Shown: in pieces, positions 31,916 through 39,635 of the stretch
How positions within the stretch are numbered: position 1 is the stretch's first letter
Layout of the letters: each line of letters opens with the position of its first letter
From: Coprovicinus avistercoris
GTDB taxonomy: Bacteria; Actinomycetota; Coriobacteriia; Coriobacteriales; Atopobiaceae
Reading direction: 5' to 3'
NCBI GenBank assembly: GCA_018714895.1
Contig: DVMQ01000003.1
Location: 62,001-126,000, forward strand
Length of the DNA stretch: 64,000 nucleotides
Translations under genes and position numbers: made by a program
Notes under the pieces: generated by a model
What the model saw: the letters and a program-made list of their open reading frames with translations, nothing else
The model's database searches: none
Told to the model about the DNA's origin: nothing

Positions 31916-33445
31916 ATGAGTGAAGCATCCTGTAGAGAAGCAAATTCACCAGACAACGCGCTTATACCTGCTCAGGTAAGCGATTTTGCCCGTATGTTCT
32001 CTGGCAATCGCGCCAATCGCATTGCTCGTAATGCCGTAACGTCGTCCGATGTGCTCAAGGCAGCGCGTAACCCTACGACTATGCGCACCTATCACGATAC
32101 CTACGGCATTAGCCGCAAGCGCACAGGCCAGGTTACCAACCAGCGCCAATCGGGCCGTTGCTGGCTTTTTGCGACCTATAATGTGGCGCGCGCAAAAACA
32201 ATGGAGCTTCTCGATGTCGATACCTTCGAGTTCTCCCAGGCGTATGGCATGTTTTACGACAAGCTTGAGAAGGCCAACGCATTTCTCTGCAACATCTGTC
32301 AGACTGCCTCGCTGCCAACAAGTGATCGTACAGTTTCATGGCTTCTCGACAACCCCATTAGCGATGGTGGCGAGTTTCGTTTTGCTGCAAATCTCATTGC
32401 TAAGTGGGGCATGGTGCCCAAGGACGCAATGCCTGAGACTGCCTGCTCAAAGAACTCATCGCAGATGAATACCCAGCTTGAACGCTTGCTACGCCACGAT
32501 GCTGTTATCCTACGTAAAAGCGCTGCTCAAGGAGCGGATGCAGACGATCTGGCGGTATTGCGCAAAGAGATGCTTGAAGGCGTACACCGCATGCTCAGTG
32601 TTTGCTTGGGTGAGCCGCCTGAGCGCTTTGATTTCGAGGTTGTCATTGGTAAGAATGCTCAGGTAAACACGGGTGTTATAAGTGAGATACTCGACGAGGA
32701 ACAAGCCAGTTCCGAGCACAGCGATGCGCCAGCTGTATCTGAGCAAACCAACAGCTCTTCTGCAGATTGTGATTGCACTGATAAATCACGCCGCCTTCTG
32801 CGTGATGCCGCTATCACACCGCAGGAATTCTGCGATCGCTACGTGCAGTTTGATCCAACAAATTACGTAGAACTCATCTCTGTTCCTGGTGATGAGCATC
32901 CCTTTAACCATCTGTTTGGTATTCCTCTTATGGATACCGTCATGGGTGGCGATCGTTGGCGTTTTCTCAATGTTGATGTAACTGTTGTAGAACAAGCGGC
33001 TATTGCCAGCTTAAAAGCTGGGGTCCCCTGTTATATGGCATGCGATGTCATGCAGCAATTTGGTCGCCATCTTGAGGATTTCCCTGGCGTGCTTGCTTGC
33101 GACACCATGGATTTTGAGGGGTTGTTTGACGTCGATCTTTCCATGACTCGAGCAGAGATGTTTGACTCTCACGAAACATCCTTTACCCACGCTATGACTT
33201 TTCAGGGTGTTGAACTCAATGGAGATGCATCACCGCGCGCTTGGCGCGTTGAGAATAGCTGGGGCAAAGATGCGTGCAAAGACGGTTATCTCATCATGAG
33301 CGCAGACTGGTTCCGTACGTACGGCGCCAATGTTGTTGTTGAACGTCGTTTTGTTGATGAGGCAACCCTCAAACTCTGGGATACCCTCCCCATTGAAGAC
33401 GTTGCACCTTGGAGCGGACTGGGCGGTGCTTTTAGCCAAAAGTGA
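31916..33445 (+). CDS. pepC: Aminopeptidase C, bleomycin-hydrolase family (copy 2)
   Basis: 509-residue paralogue of the previous gene. Cys in NQRQSGRCWLFATYN (Gln present), His in FTHAMTFQGV, Asn in RVENSWGKDAC. It carries a Ser/Glu/Asp-rich insertion of about 50 residues (about 255-305, around EEQASSEHSD) before the ITPQEF segment that the first copy lacks. AAGGAG lies upstream of ATG 31916; ATG 31910 is too close to that site. All catalytic residues are present, so both copies should be active. Confidence 0.92.
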   Translation: MSEASCREANSPDNALIPAQVSDFARMFSGNRANRIARNAVTSSDVLKAARNPTTMRTYHDTYGISRKRTGQVTNQRQSGRCWLFATYNVARAKTMELLDVDTFEFSQAYGMFYDKLEKANAFLCNICQTASLPTSDRTVSWLLDNPISDGGEFRFAANLIAKWGMVPKDAMPETACSKNSSQMNTQLERLLRHDAVILRKSAAQGADADDLAVLRKEMLEGVHRMLSVCLGEPPERFDFEVVIGKNAQVNTGVISEILDEEQASSEHSDAPAVSEQTNSSSADCDCTDKSRRLLRDAAITPQEFCDRYVQFDPTNYVELISVPGDEHPFNHLFGIPLMDTVMGGDRWRFLNVDVTVVEQAAIASLKAGVPCYMACDVMQQFGRHLEDFPGVLACDTMDFEGLFDVDLSMTRAEMFDSHETSFTHAMTFQGVELNGDASPRAWRVENSWGKDACKDGYLIMSADWFRTYGANVVVERRFVDEATLKLWDTLPIEDVAPWSGLGGAFSQK

Positions 33446-33479
33446 CACGCTTGCTAGCTTGGAGAAGTGCCTAAAAAAC

Positions 33480-33508
33480 AAGGGAATCGCTCTTTGGGCG
33501 ATTCCCTT
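33480..33508. terminator. Bidirectional intrinsic terminator after pepC and yigZ
   Basis: 11-bp stem (33480-33490 with 33498-33508) and a 7-base loop. The minus side continues into GTTTTTTAG, a good T-run for yigZ; the plus side has TCTT. Located between convergent stop codons. Confidence 0.88.
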
Positions 33509-33537
33509 TCTTGTAAACGCGCACTAATCTTTTCGAT

Positions 33538-34176
33538 TTAAAACTCGGAAAACACTGGCTTGCTTACCCTACATACATCCTCACCAGCCATAAGCTCACG
33601 CATAGCATCCACAAATGCTTTCTCTTCTCCGGTGCGGAAGGCACAGTCGAGCTGGATATTCTCTGCGAAAACGGTATCGCATACCCGTCCTGAACAGTCC
33701 GGTACAAGCCGTTCAACACGACCATAGAGAGCGTAAGGAAGCACACAGGTTACGTGGGTAACCAACGTCATTTCCACTATGCCATCATTTTGTATCGCAT
33801 TGTCTACCGCCGCCTGCGTAGCCGCTGTATACGCACGAACCAAACCCCCTGGTCCCAAGAGCGTACCGCCAAAGTAGCGAGTAACCACACAGCAGACATC
33901 TGCCAATCCGGCACCACGCAATACCTCAAGCACTGGCATACCAGCCGTACGCTGTGGCTCACCATCATCGGAGCAACGCTCGCGGCCATCTACAAGAATC
34001 CAAGCCGGCACATTATGACGAGCATCGTGATGCCGCGCTCGTACTTGAGCAAGAAAATCGTCAGCTTCTTGCTCGGAAGCAACATGCACGAGTTGAGCAA
34101 TAAAACGACTGCGCTTCTCAACTATCTCGGCAGAATATTCATTATCCTGCCGAAGTGTTGTGTATCCTTCGCGCAT
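33538..34176 (-). CDS. YigZ/IMPACT family protein
   Basis: 212 residues, UPF0029/IMPACT family, which binds ribosomes or nucleic acid and is linked to translation stress; the exact bacterial role is unsettled. Family signatures: RSRFIAQLVHV, RHHDARHNVPAW, SDDGEPQRTAGMPVLEVL and VVTRYFGGTLLGPGGLVRAY. A DUF1949-like C-terminal region follows. Divergent from the RNase P RNA gene. Confidence 0.9.
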   Translation of the reverse strand: MREGYTTLRQDNEYSAEIVEKRSRFIAQLVHVASEQEADDFLAQVRARHHDARHNVPAWILVDGRERCSDDGEPQRTAGMPVLEVLRGAGLADVCCVVTRYFGGTLLGPGGLVRAYTAATQAAVDNAIQNDGIVEMTLVTHVTCVLPYALYGRVERLVPDCSGRVCDTVFAENIQLDCAFRTGEEKAFVDAMRELMAGEDVCRVSKPVFSEF

Positions 34177-34242
34177 ACTTACTCCTCGTGTCCGTATTTC
34201 CCCACAATTATATGGTGTTCGTAGGCATCAAGCTCATAAGAT

Positions 34243-34250
34243 GCTACAAT
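34243..34250 (+). promoter_or_regulatory. Extended -10 promoter of rnpB
   Basis: TGCTACAAT at 34242-34250 is an extended -10 element with a near-consensus hexamer. The -35 is poor. The predicted start a few bases downstream coincides with the 5' end of the RNase P RNA P1 helix (34260). Confidence 0.55.
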
Positions 34251-34259
34251 CTCACGCGC

Positions 34260-34629
34260 GAGGTGGGCTCGACAACCGCGGGATGTGCAAGCAATTGCCA
34301 TCATGAGGAAAGTCCGGGCTCCACAGGGCAGGAAGCCGGCTAACGGCCGGGCGGGGTAACCCGACGGAAAGCGCCGCAGAAAAGAAGACTCTCACTGGCG
34401 ATAAAGCGCTTCGCGCTGATGCGCAAAGAGAAAAGCTGAAACGGTGGTGTAAGAGACTACCAGCGTCGTGGTAACACGGCGGCTTGGCAAGCCCCTTCCG
34501 GAGCAAACGCAAATAGGAGCGCCATGGTGTGGCCCGCACTGCGCTCGGGTTGCGCGCTTGAGACAATCGGTGACGGTTGTTCTAGATAAATGGTTGTCCA
34601 CGACAGAACCCGGCTTATAGGCCCACCTC
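34260..34629 (+). ncRNA. rnpB: RNase P RNA (M1 RNA, bacterial type A)
   Basis: About 370 bases. The P1 helix GAGGTGGGC (34260-34268) pairs with GCCCACCTC (34621-34629). The conserved core is present: GAGGAAAGTCCGGGCTCCAC near the 5' end and ACAGAACCCGGCTTATAGGC near the 3' end, with GGTAACCCG and GGTAACACGG loops. T-run TTTTTT follows directly, giving intrinsic termination off P1. It processes the 5' ends of tRNA precursors with the RnpA protein. Small ORFs read through this stretch are not genes. Confidence 0.96.
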
Positions 34630-34683
34630 ATTTTTTCGATTATTCAATTGTCTTCCTTTTTGTTATATGAAAAGTGGGTACAC

Positions 34684-34733
34684 TGCAAAGTAAATACGGA
34701 TGTATTACATTGCACATCTGAGAGAAGTATAGA
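34684..34733 (+). promoter_or_regulatory. Promoter with overlapping dyad for the dinJ-type antitoxin
   Basis: TTACAT (34705-34710), 17-base spacer, TATAGA (34728-34733). An imperfect dyad covers the -35: TGCAA (34684-34688) with TTGCA (34710-34714), and GTAAATAC (34690-34697) with GTATTAC (34702-34708). Dyads over the promoter are typical of autoregulated toxin-antitoxin operons. Confidence 0.6.
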
Positions 34734-34750
34734 TACCAACGAGGTGCAGC

Positions 34751-35020
34751 ATGGCAACAATGACTATCAGATGCGACGAGAAGGACAAGCGCGAAGCCGC
34801 GCGCGTCGCCGAATACTATGGATTCGATCTCTCCTCGGTCACCCGCGCATTCTGGAAGCAGATGGGGCGCACTGGACGCATCCCGCTCGACCTCGGTAAC
34901 GAAGAGCCTAACGAGGAGAGCCTAGCTGCCATCCGCGAAGCTGAGCAGATGATGCGGGACGGTAGCGGCGAGAGCTACGCAACCGCCCGCGAGCTTATCG
35001 ACGCGGTACTCGCATCGTGA
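34751..35020 (+). CDS. RelB/DinJ-family antitoxin
   Basis: 89 residues. The N-terminus TMTIRCDEKDKREAARVAEYYGFDLSSVTRAFWKQM is the ribbon-helix-helix DNA-binding part of the RelB/DinJ family; the C-terminal part would wrap a YafQ/RelE toxin. The gene is more GC-rich than its neighbours (for example GCGCGAAGCCGCGCGCGTCG near the start), which suggests transfer. Its partner toxin is a 40-codon remnant that overlaps the stop codon, so this antitoxin is now probably an orphan regulator. AACGAGGTG lies just before the ATG. Confidence 0.88.
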   Translation: MATMTIRCDEKDKREAARVAEYYGFDLSSVTRAFWKQMGRTGRIPLDLGNEEPNEESLAAIREAEQMMRDGSGESYATARELIDAVLAS

Positions 35021-35139
35021 GCGCACTGAAAGCGAAGTACACCGCCGCGAACATGGGAGATTGGCTTCTGATCTGGTCTTCGGACGCAAGCTATGCCTAT
35101 TTCGAGCGTACTGGAACGCATGAAGAACTGTTCAGGTAA
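35017..35139 (+). pseudogene. Internally deleted YafQ/RelE-type toxin remnant
   Basis: A 40-codon frame starting with GTG that overlaps the antitoxin stop (GTGA). Its N-terminal LKAKYTA matches the first strand of RelE/YafQ toxins, and its C-terminal GDWLLIWSSD...FERTGTHEELF matches their last strands, including the conserved ERTGTHxxLF ending. The usual 45-50 residues between, with catalytic His residues, are missing. The join is in frame and no stop codon lies inside. The product should not be an active RNase. Confidence 0.8.
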
Positions 35140-35288
35140 GGATGAAAGAGCGGTAAATCACAAAAACCAGCATCTATCTATCTTGGCGTGACCATTTATT
35201 AAATGTACTGATGGAAACTTTGAGTTTTGCTGCAGCTTCATGCTTTTATCTCTTCGTAATTACGAGCAAAAACGATCGATGTTCTTTT

Positions 35289-35334
35289 TTGTCTTTCTCA
35301 ACAGTTATACTAGTATCTATAGAACATCTGTTCT
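35289..35334 (+). promoter_or_regulatory. SOS (LexA/DinR-type) box and promoter of the radical-SAM operon
   Basis: AGAACATCTGTTCT at 35321-35334 is a palindrome with the GAAC-N4-GTTC core of Gram-positive LexA boxes. It sits at the probable transcription start of a promoter TTGTCT (35289-35294) with TAGTAT (35311-35316), and 20 bases before the start codon. Repression by LexA with induction on DNA damage is therefore likely (inference from the box). The remaining 35140-35288 shows nothing recognisable. Confidence 0.65.
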
Positions 35335-35354
35335 CCTTCATAAGGAGCTGTGGG

Positions 35355-36806
35355 ATGGACACACTTACTAAATTGGGAATCCTAGCAGAAGCAGCACGTT
35401 TTGACGCTGCCTGCACGTCTTCAGGCGTAAACCGCGGCCCTGCTCCAGGCAAGCTTGGCATAGCTTCAGGTGCAGGGTGCTGCCACGCTTTCACAGCAGA
35501 CGGTCGCTGCGTTACCTTACTCAAAGTTCTTATGAGCAATGCCTGCAGCTATGACTGTGCGTATTGCGTAAATCGCAGTTCTGCCTCTTGTGTCCGTGCC
35601 ACCTTTACCCCACGTGAACTTGCAGAGCTTACGGTAGATTTTTACAAGCGCAACTACATAGAGGGGCTCTTTTTATCCTCAGGCGTACTAGGAACTCCTG
35701 ATGCCACGTCAGAGCGCATGATTAAATGCCTTCAAATACTGAGACACGAGCTTCATTTTGCTGGGTATGTGCATGCAAAGGTTATTCCTGGTACTTCCGA
35801 TGAACTTATTCATACCATGGGGCTTTTAGCAGACAGGCTCTCGGTAAACCTTGAGCTGCCCAGCGCTCAATCCCTCGCTGTGCTGTGCCCTAATAAAACG
35901 CGTTCCGATGTATTACAGCCTATCGCATACATCAAACAAGGACGCGATAGAGAAGAGCAGCAACTCCTTGCTAATCCGCGCCGCAAGCATTCCAAACGGC
36001 TTGCTGCCAGCACGTCAACAAGTACCACACCATCGCACTTTTCTGAAACGGAACAAGCAAAACTAGCAGTTTCCACCATACAGGCAAACACCATGTCTGC
36101 CACTAGCTCTATGCTCACACATGGAGCAAAACTGGTTATGCGTTCCTCGAGTCGCATATCTTCATCTCGGCGCACGTTTGCCCCAGCAGGAATGGCAACC
36201 CAAATTATTGTGGGTGCTTCTCCAGAAAACGATAAACACATTCTCACGCTTTCAAGTGCGCTCTATCATTCATACGACTTGAAGCGCGTGTTTTTCTCGG
36301 CATACATCCCTATGCTGGCAGATAATCGCCTGCCCGATCCGGGCACGCCGGTACCGCTTCGCCGAGAGCATCGTCTTTATCAGGCAGACTGGCTTATGCG
36401 TTACTACGGCTTTAATCCTGGGGAACTCGTAACCGAAGATGCTCCATGGTTGGATTTGGAGGTGGAACCGAAGCTCGCATGGGCTTTACGCAATATTGAT
36501 AAATTCCCGCTTGAGGTTATGGATGCCTCACTTGGAGATTTACTCCGCGTACCCGGCATTGGACCTGTTGGCGCCAGAAGGATCATGGCAGCTCGAAAGA
36601 AGTCCAAGCTGAGTTTTGACGATTTACACACACTCAATATCACACTTAAACGAGCACGTCATTTTCTTACGTGTTCAGGCAAGCGCGATAAAGACTGTCC
36701 TCTCGATCCTGAACTCATTCGTAAGCGAGTGATAGCCGATGCCAAACAATCCTCTTACAACAAAACACGCCGTTTCATCGAATCCGAGCAACTCAGGCTC
36801 TTCTGA
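35355..36806 (+). CDS. Radical SAM putative DNA modification/repair protein
   Basis: 483 residues, of the family annotated as putative DNA modification/repair radical SAM protein (TIGR03916-like). The [4Fe-4S] motif is C-x3-C-x2-C in SNACSYDCAYCVNR. A FAPAGMATQIIVGASPENDKHIL segment and LKRVFFSAYIP follow. The C-terminal helix-hairpin-helix LGDLLRVPGIGPVGARRIMAARK fits DNA binding. An unusual Ser/Thr-rich, low-complexity stretch (about 205-270) interrupts the usual core. The start at 35355 has AAGGAG upstream; an ATG at 35211 would add 48 residues without such a site. Overlaps the next gene by 68 bases. Confidence 0.87.
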   Translation: MDTLTKLGILAEAARFDAACTSSGVNRGPAPGKLGIASGAGCCHAFTADGRCVTLLKVLMSNACSYDCAYCVNRSSASCVRATFTPRELAELTVDFYKRNYIEGLFLSSGVLGTPDATSERMIKCLQILRHELHFAGYVHAKVIPGTSDELIHTMGLLADRLSVNLELPSAQSLAVLCPNKTRSDVLQPIAYIKQGRDREEQQLLANPRRKHSKRLAASTSTSTTPSHFSETEQAKLAVSTIQANTMSATSSMLTHGAKLVMRSSSRISSSRRTFAPAGMATQIIVGASPENDKHILTLSSALYHSYDLKRVFFSAYIPMLADNRLPDPGTPVPLRREHRLYQADWLMRYYGFNPGELVTEDAPWLDLEVEPKLAWALRNIDKFPLEVMDASLGDLLRVPGIGPVGARRIMAARKKSKLSFDDLHTLNITLKRARHFLTCSGKRDKDCPLDPELIRKRVIADAKQSSYNKTRRFIESEQLRLF

Positions 36807-37818
36807 GGCAGTTCGTACAAACTCATCATGCCCGGAAACTCTCATGAGCATTGCTCGTCACATTCATGAGACGCTTTCCAACGGCGGGCGTGTTGCTCTT
36901 ATTTGCAATCCAACACCCGATGAAATACTGGCAGCAACTGGTGTTGGCTATTATGCGCATGTCAATACGTGTGATTTTCACTTGGTAAAACAAGATGCAT
37001 ATCAGCCAGCACTCGACGAGGTTGTTTTCCAGATGCCTGCTTGCACTCGCGAAATCGAACAAGCCTTTGTGCAGCGTGTTTGGAATGGATTTGTTAAAGT
37101 CACTTGCAAGGAAAAGCAAAGCAAAACAGAGCTCCGTCACCTTGTCTATGCCTGTGCCTCAGATAATCCCACTATGCCAGAGATTGTTCACCGCTACCTT
37201 CGATTGGGGTTTTCCGTGGGCAATCAGATTCATGAGGATATTACGTGCAAAGAGGTTGCAGCTTTTTTGGGACTGGTACGTCACACGTCCAATGAGTGTG
37301 AAAAAACACGTCAGTTTGTGCGCTTTTCTCAGCAGTCTGATGGAACCTTTATGGCACGTTTCTCCCCTGCCGCGCATACGATTCCGCTTGTCGCTTCATA
37401 TTTTGCCGCTCGTATGAGACCCGAGCGGTTTGTGTTGGTCGACCCCGTACATCTTGTAGCAGCATTTCATGAGAGAGGTGCGCGTTATTGCGGCATTGCC
37501 CAGGTAGATCGCCACATTGCAGAGGAGCTTACTTCAACACACAATCTGGCACAGGAGGAGCAATACATTCGTGCTATGTGGAAGCACTTCTACGATGCCA
37601 TGGAGCTGGAGGGACGTAGAAAAGAGCAACGTGGCTATGACCTGCGGGTAAGCTGGATGCCCAAACGCTTTTGGTCAGAATTGCCCGAACTCTCAGCGCT
37701 CTCGGACAATGCAGGGTCTCTTATTCCCCATCGCTATGCCGGTACGCATGGTTCTGATGCAGTAACACCTCAGCTCAAACAAGCGGAGCAAACAAAACCC
37801 GGCAGAAGCTTGATGTAA
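36739..37818 (+). CDS. DUF4130-family protein partner of the radical SAM protein
   Basis: 359 residues, DUF4130/TIGR03915-like; family members occur next to the radical SAM protein and are proposed to act with it in DNA repair. The core block QFVRFSQQSDGTFMARFSPAAHTIPLVASYFAARM and FVLVDPVHLVAAFHERG is visible. The first 35 residues are Ser/Asn-rich and not conserved in the family as I know it; an ATG at 36844 would remove them. The long overlap with the previous gene means the chosen start (36739) is uncertain. The 3' end overlaps the terminator at 37798. Confidence 0.8.
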   Translation: MPNNPLTTKHAVSSNPSNSGSSEAVRTNSSCPETLMSIARHIHETLSNGGRVALICNPTPDEILAATGVGYYAHVNTCDFHLVKQDAYQPALDEVVFQMPACTREIEQAFVQRVWNGFVKVTCKEKQSKTELRHLVYACASDNPTMPEIVHRYLRLGFSVGNQIHEDITCKEVAAFLGLVRHTSNECEKTRQFVRFSQQSDGTFMARFSPAAHTIPLVASYFAARMRPERFVLVDPVHLVAAFHERGARYCGIAQVDRHIAEELTSTHNLAQEEQYIRAMWKHFYDAMELEGRRKEQRGYDLRVSWMPKRFWSELPELSALSDNAGSLIPHRYAGTHGSDAVTPQLKQAEQTKPGRSLM

Positions 37819-37831
37819 GCATTCTGCCGGG
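37798..37831 (-). terminator. Terminator of the dcw/divIVA transcript (minus strand)
   Basis: 10-bp outer stem (37798-37807 with 37822-37831) plus a 4-bp inner stem. On the minus strand GGGTTTTGTTTG follows. It lies 52 bases past the divIVA stop and overlaps the 3' end of the convergent DUF4130 gene. The plus side lacks T's. Confidence 0.8.
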
Positions 37832-37882
37832 AAATAAACCTGTTCTATTCGTGTGCGATTATCGCTCGCTCATATTGAGAGC

Positions 37883-38536
37883 TTAGTCAAGATCATCAAC
37901 ATTTACAGGAGTTGCACTTGGAGCAGGTGTTGCGGGTGCCGGAGCAGTGGCTACGGGCGAAGGAGCACTTGCGCGGTAGGAAGTGTTTGCAGATCCATTA
38001 GGAGTAGAAAGAACCTCGCTAGGGAATGCCGCATCTGCATCATCCATAAAGTGCTGCAGCAAGGCCTTGTACTCTGCACGGAATTCTTCACGAGACTGCT
38101 TCAGGCGATCAATCTCGTCAAGCTCATTCTGCTTCTCGGCAAGTGCCTGACGAATAACCTCACGTGCCTTCTGATCGGCATCGGTACGAATCTGATCGGC
38201 AGCTTCACGAGCTTCTGCAACCATGCGATCGGCGCTCTGCTGGGCAACGATAAGTACCTTGGAGATCTGGCTCTCAGAAGCACCTAAATCATTGCTTGGT
38301 GCAGGAGCAAGGGCGGCAGGCTGGCCAGCGTCTTCCAACTGAGCAATTTGTGCCTGTGCGGCAGCAAGCTGCTGTTCAGAAGCATTCAGACGCCCCTTGA
38401 GATCGGCAATCTTCTGAAGCATGGCGCCTACTTCCTCGGTCAGTTGCTCGAGGAAAGCATCCACCTCCTCAGTGTCATAGCCATGCTTGGATGGGGAGAA
38501 GGTAAGCTGTTCGATATCAGTTGGAGTAATTGCCAT
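37883..38536 (-). CDS. divIVA: DivIVA / Wag31 polar growth and septum-site protein
   Basis: 217 residues. The N-terminus (LTPTDIEQLTFSPSKHGYDTEEVDAFLEQLT-like) is the DivIVA membrane-curvature-sensing domain, followed by a long coiled coil (about 30-170) with many Glu, Gln and Ala heptads. The C-terminus is Ala/Pro-rich. In actinobacteria it marks poles or septa and recruits cell-wall synthesis. It is the last gene of the dcw cluster, 52 bp after yggT. Confidence 0.93.
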   Translation of the reverse strand: MAITPTDIEQLTFSPSKHGYDTEEVDAFLEQLTEEVGAMLQKIADLKGRLNASEQQLAAAQAQIAQLEDAGQPAALAPAPSNDLGASESQISKVLIVAQQSADRMVAEAREAADQIRTDADQKAREVIRQALAEKQNELDEIDRLKQSREEFRAEYKALLQHFMDDADAAFPSEVLSTPNGSANTSYRASAPSPVATAPAPATPAPSATPVNVDDLD

Positions 38537-38588
38537 GTCTTTCCCTTTCCAGTTGAAACGACGCGGAATACACCTCAGACCTCATGGT

Positions 38589-38852
38589 TCAGATCAGTAT
38601 ACCCACAACGAGCTGTTGGACGACACCAAGCACCACAACAGCAATAACAGGACTGAAGTCAATACCAGCAATAGCTGGGATAAACCGACGGAAAATTGAG
38701 AGATAGGGTTCAACCAGCTGTGCAAGCACCGAGCTTATATCGTCGATAATGCCACCGGGCTTGCGCGGAATCCACGAAGCAATGCACCACAAAACAATAA
38801 GCAGCTCATAGAAGTTAAGCAGCGCAATGACAACGCTCACAAATGAGTACAT
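38589..38852 (-). CDS. YggT family membrane protein
   Basis: 87 residues with two hydrophobic segments (about 5-30 and 63-86) around a polar WIPRKPGGIIDD loop, matching the YggT family found between sepF and divIVA in many Gram-positives. A role in shape or turgor has been proposed for the family, without a settled function. Confidence 0.9.
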   Translation of the reverse strand: MYSFVSVVIALLNFYELLIVLWCIASWIPRKPGGIIDDISSVLAQLVEPYLSIFRRFIPAIAGIDFSPVIAVVVLGVVQQLVVGILI

Positions 38853-38879
38853 GTCTTACAGAACCCTCTCTCACTCGTT

Positions 38880-39590
38880 TTAATCGCGAACGATAGTACC
38901 GTCTGCAACGAGCTTATCAATATCTGACTGAGATAACTCACGGCCAGCAGGTAAAACTACAAAACACCGATCTCCCAGCTCTTCAATGGCACCACCTACG
39001 CCGCAGGCAAGACCAGCGCAGAAGTCAAAAATGCGCTTTGCAGCATCGATGTTGGTAGTACGGAATGAGAGAACCACCGGCTGATTGGTGCGCACACGAC
39101 GAACTACCGACTGAACATCATCGTAAGATTGCGGCTTCAATACATACGCAGGAAGCTGGCTTGAGCTTGGGCGAGGCACTGCCGTAAGCTGATGATCTTC
39201 ATGCTTCACTGGCTTCTCTTCAATGGAAGCCGGTGTATAGCTGCGTGTGGGTGTGGGAGTATACTGCCTCGGTGAAGAAGCTTCATCATAATGACGAGAT
39301 GGCTCCGAGTAGGAATAGCTCTCGCGTGCAGCTCCCATACTCTCAGAGTGACCAGCGCCATTTCCTCCCAGAGGACGGCCAGAGCGTGTATAGACAGAGA
39401 CGCTGTCTGCCTCAGGGCGAGGCGTATTGCCTAACAAGCCGCTGGAGTGAGGCTCCTCTTCACGACGACCAGACTCATCGTAATCGTCATACTCGTCGTA
39501 CTCATCATATTCATCATACTCGTCATCGTAATAGCCATTGTCAGCAGAATCGATACCGAGCCTGTCTTTTAGTGTGTCGAGAAAGCTCAT
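38880..39590 (-). CDS. sepF: SepF, FtsZ membrane anchor
   Basis: 236 residues. The N-terminal MSFLDTLKDRLGI is the amphipathic membrane-binding helix. The C-terminal core (about 145-236) has YDDVQSVVRRVRTNQPVVLSFRTTNID and the GGAIEELGDRCFVVLPAG strand pair. SepF replaces FtsA as FtsZ tether in actinobacteria, consistent with the missing ftsA here. The linker contains a (DEY)n tract encoded by 9-bp repeats. GGAGGAGGGGAG precedes the ATG. Confidence 0.94.
   Translation of the reverse strand: MSFLDTLKDRLGIDSADNGYYDDEYDEYDEYDEYDDYDESGRREEEPHSSGLLGNTPRPEADSVSVYTRSGRPLGGNGAGHSESMGAARESYSYSEPSRHYDEASSPRQYTPTPTRSYTPASIEEKPVKHEDHQLTAVPRPSSSQLPAYVLKPQSYDDVQSVVRRVRTNQPVVLSFRTTNIDAAKRIFDFCAGLACGVGGAIEELGDRCFVVLPAGRELSQSDIDKLVADGTIVRD
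39484..39528 (-). repeat. 9-bp tandem repeat in sepF
   Basis: Five near-identical 9-base units (first TCGTCATAC, then TCGTCGTAC, TCATCATAT, TCATCATAC and a partial unit) encode the Asp-Glu-Tyr repeats of the SepF linker. Because the unit is a multiple of three, slippage would lengthen or shorten the linker without a frameshift. Confidence 0.85.
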
Positions 39591-39635
39591 CGCTCCCCTC
39601 CTCCTTTCAAACCGGCTTCAGCCACCGGCGCTGCG

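Noticed and set aside
34252..34631. Two minus-strand ORFs of 79 and 104 aa across the RNase P RNA
   Set aside because: They lie antisense to a well-supported rnpB gene and lack supporting features.
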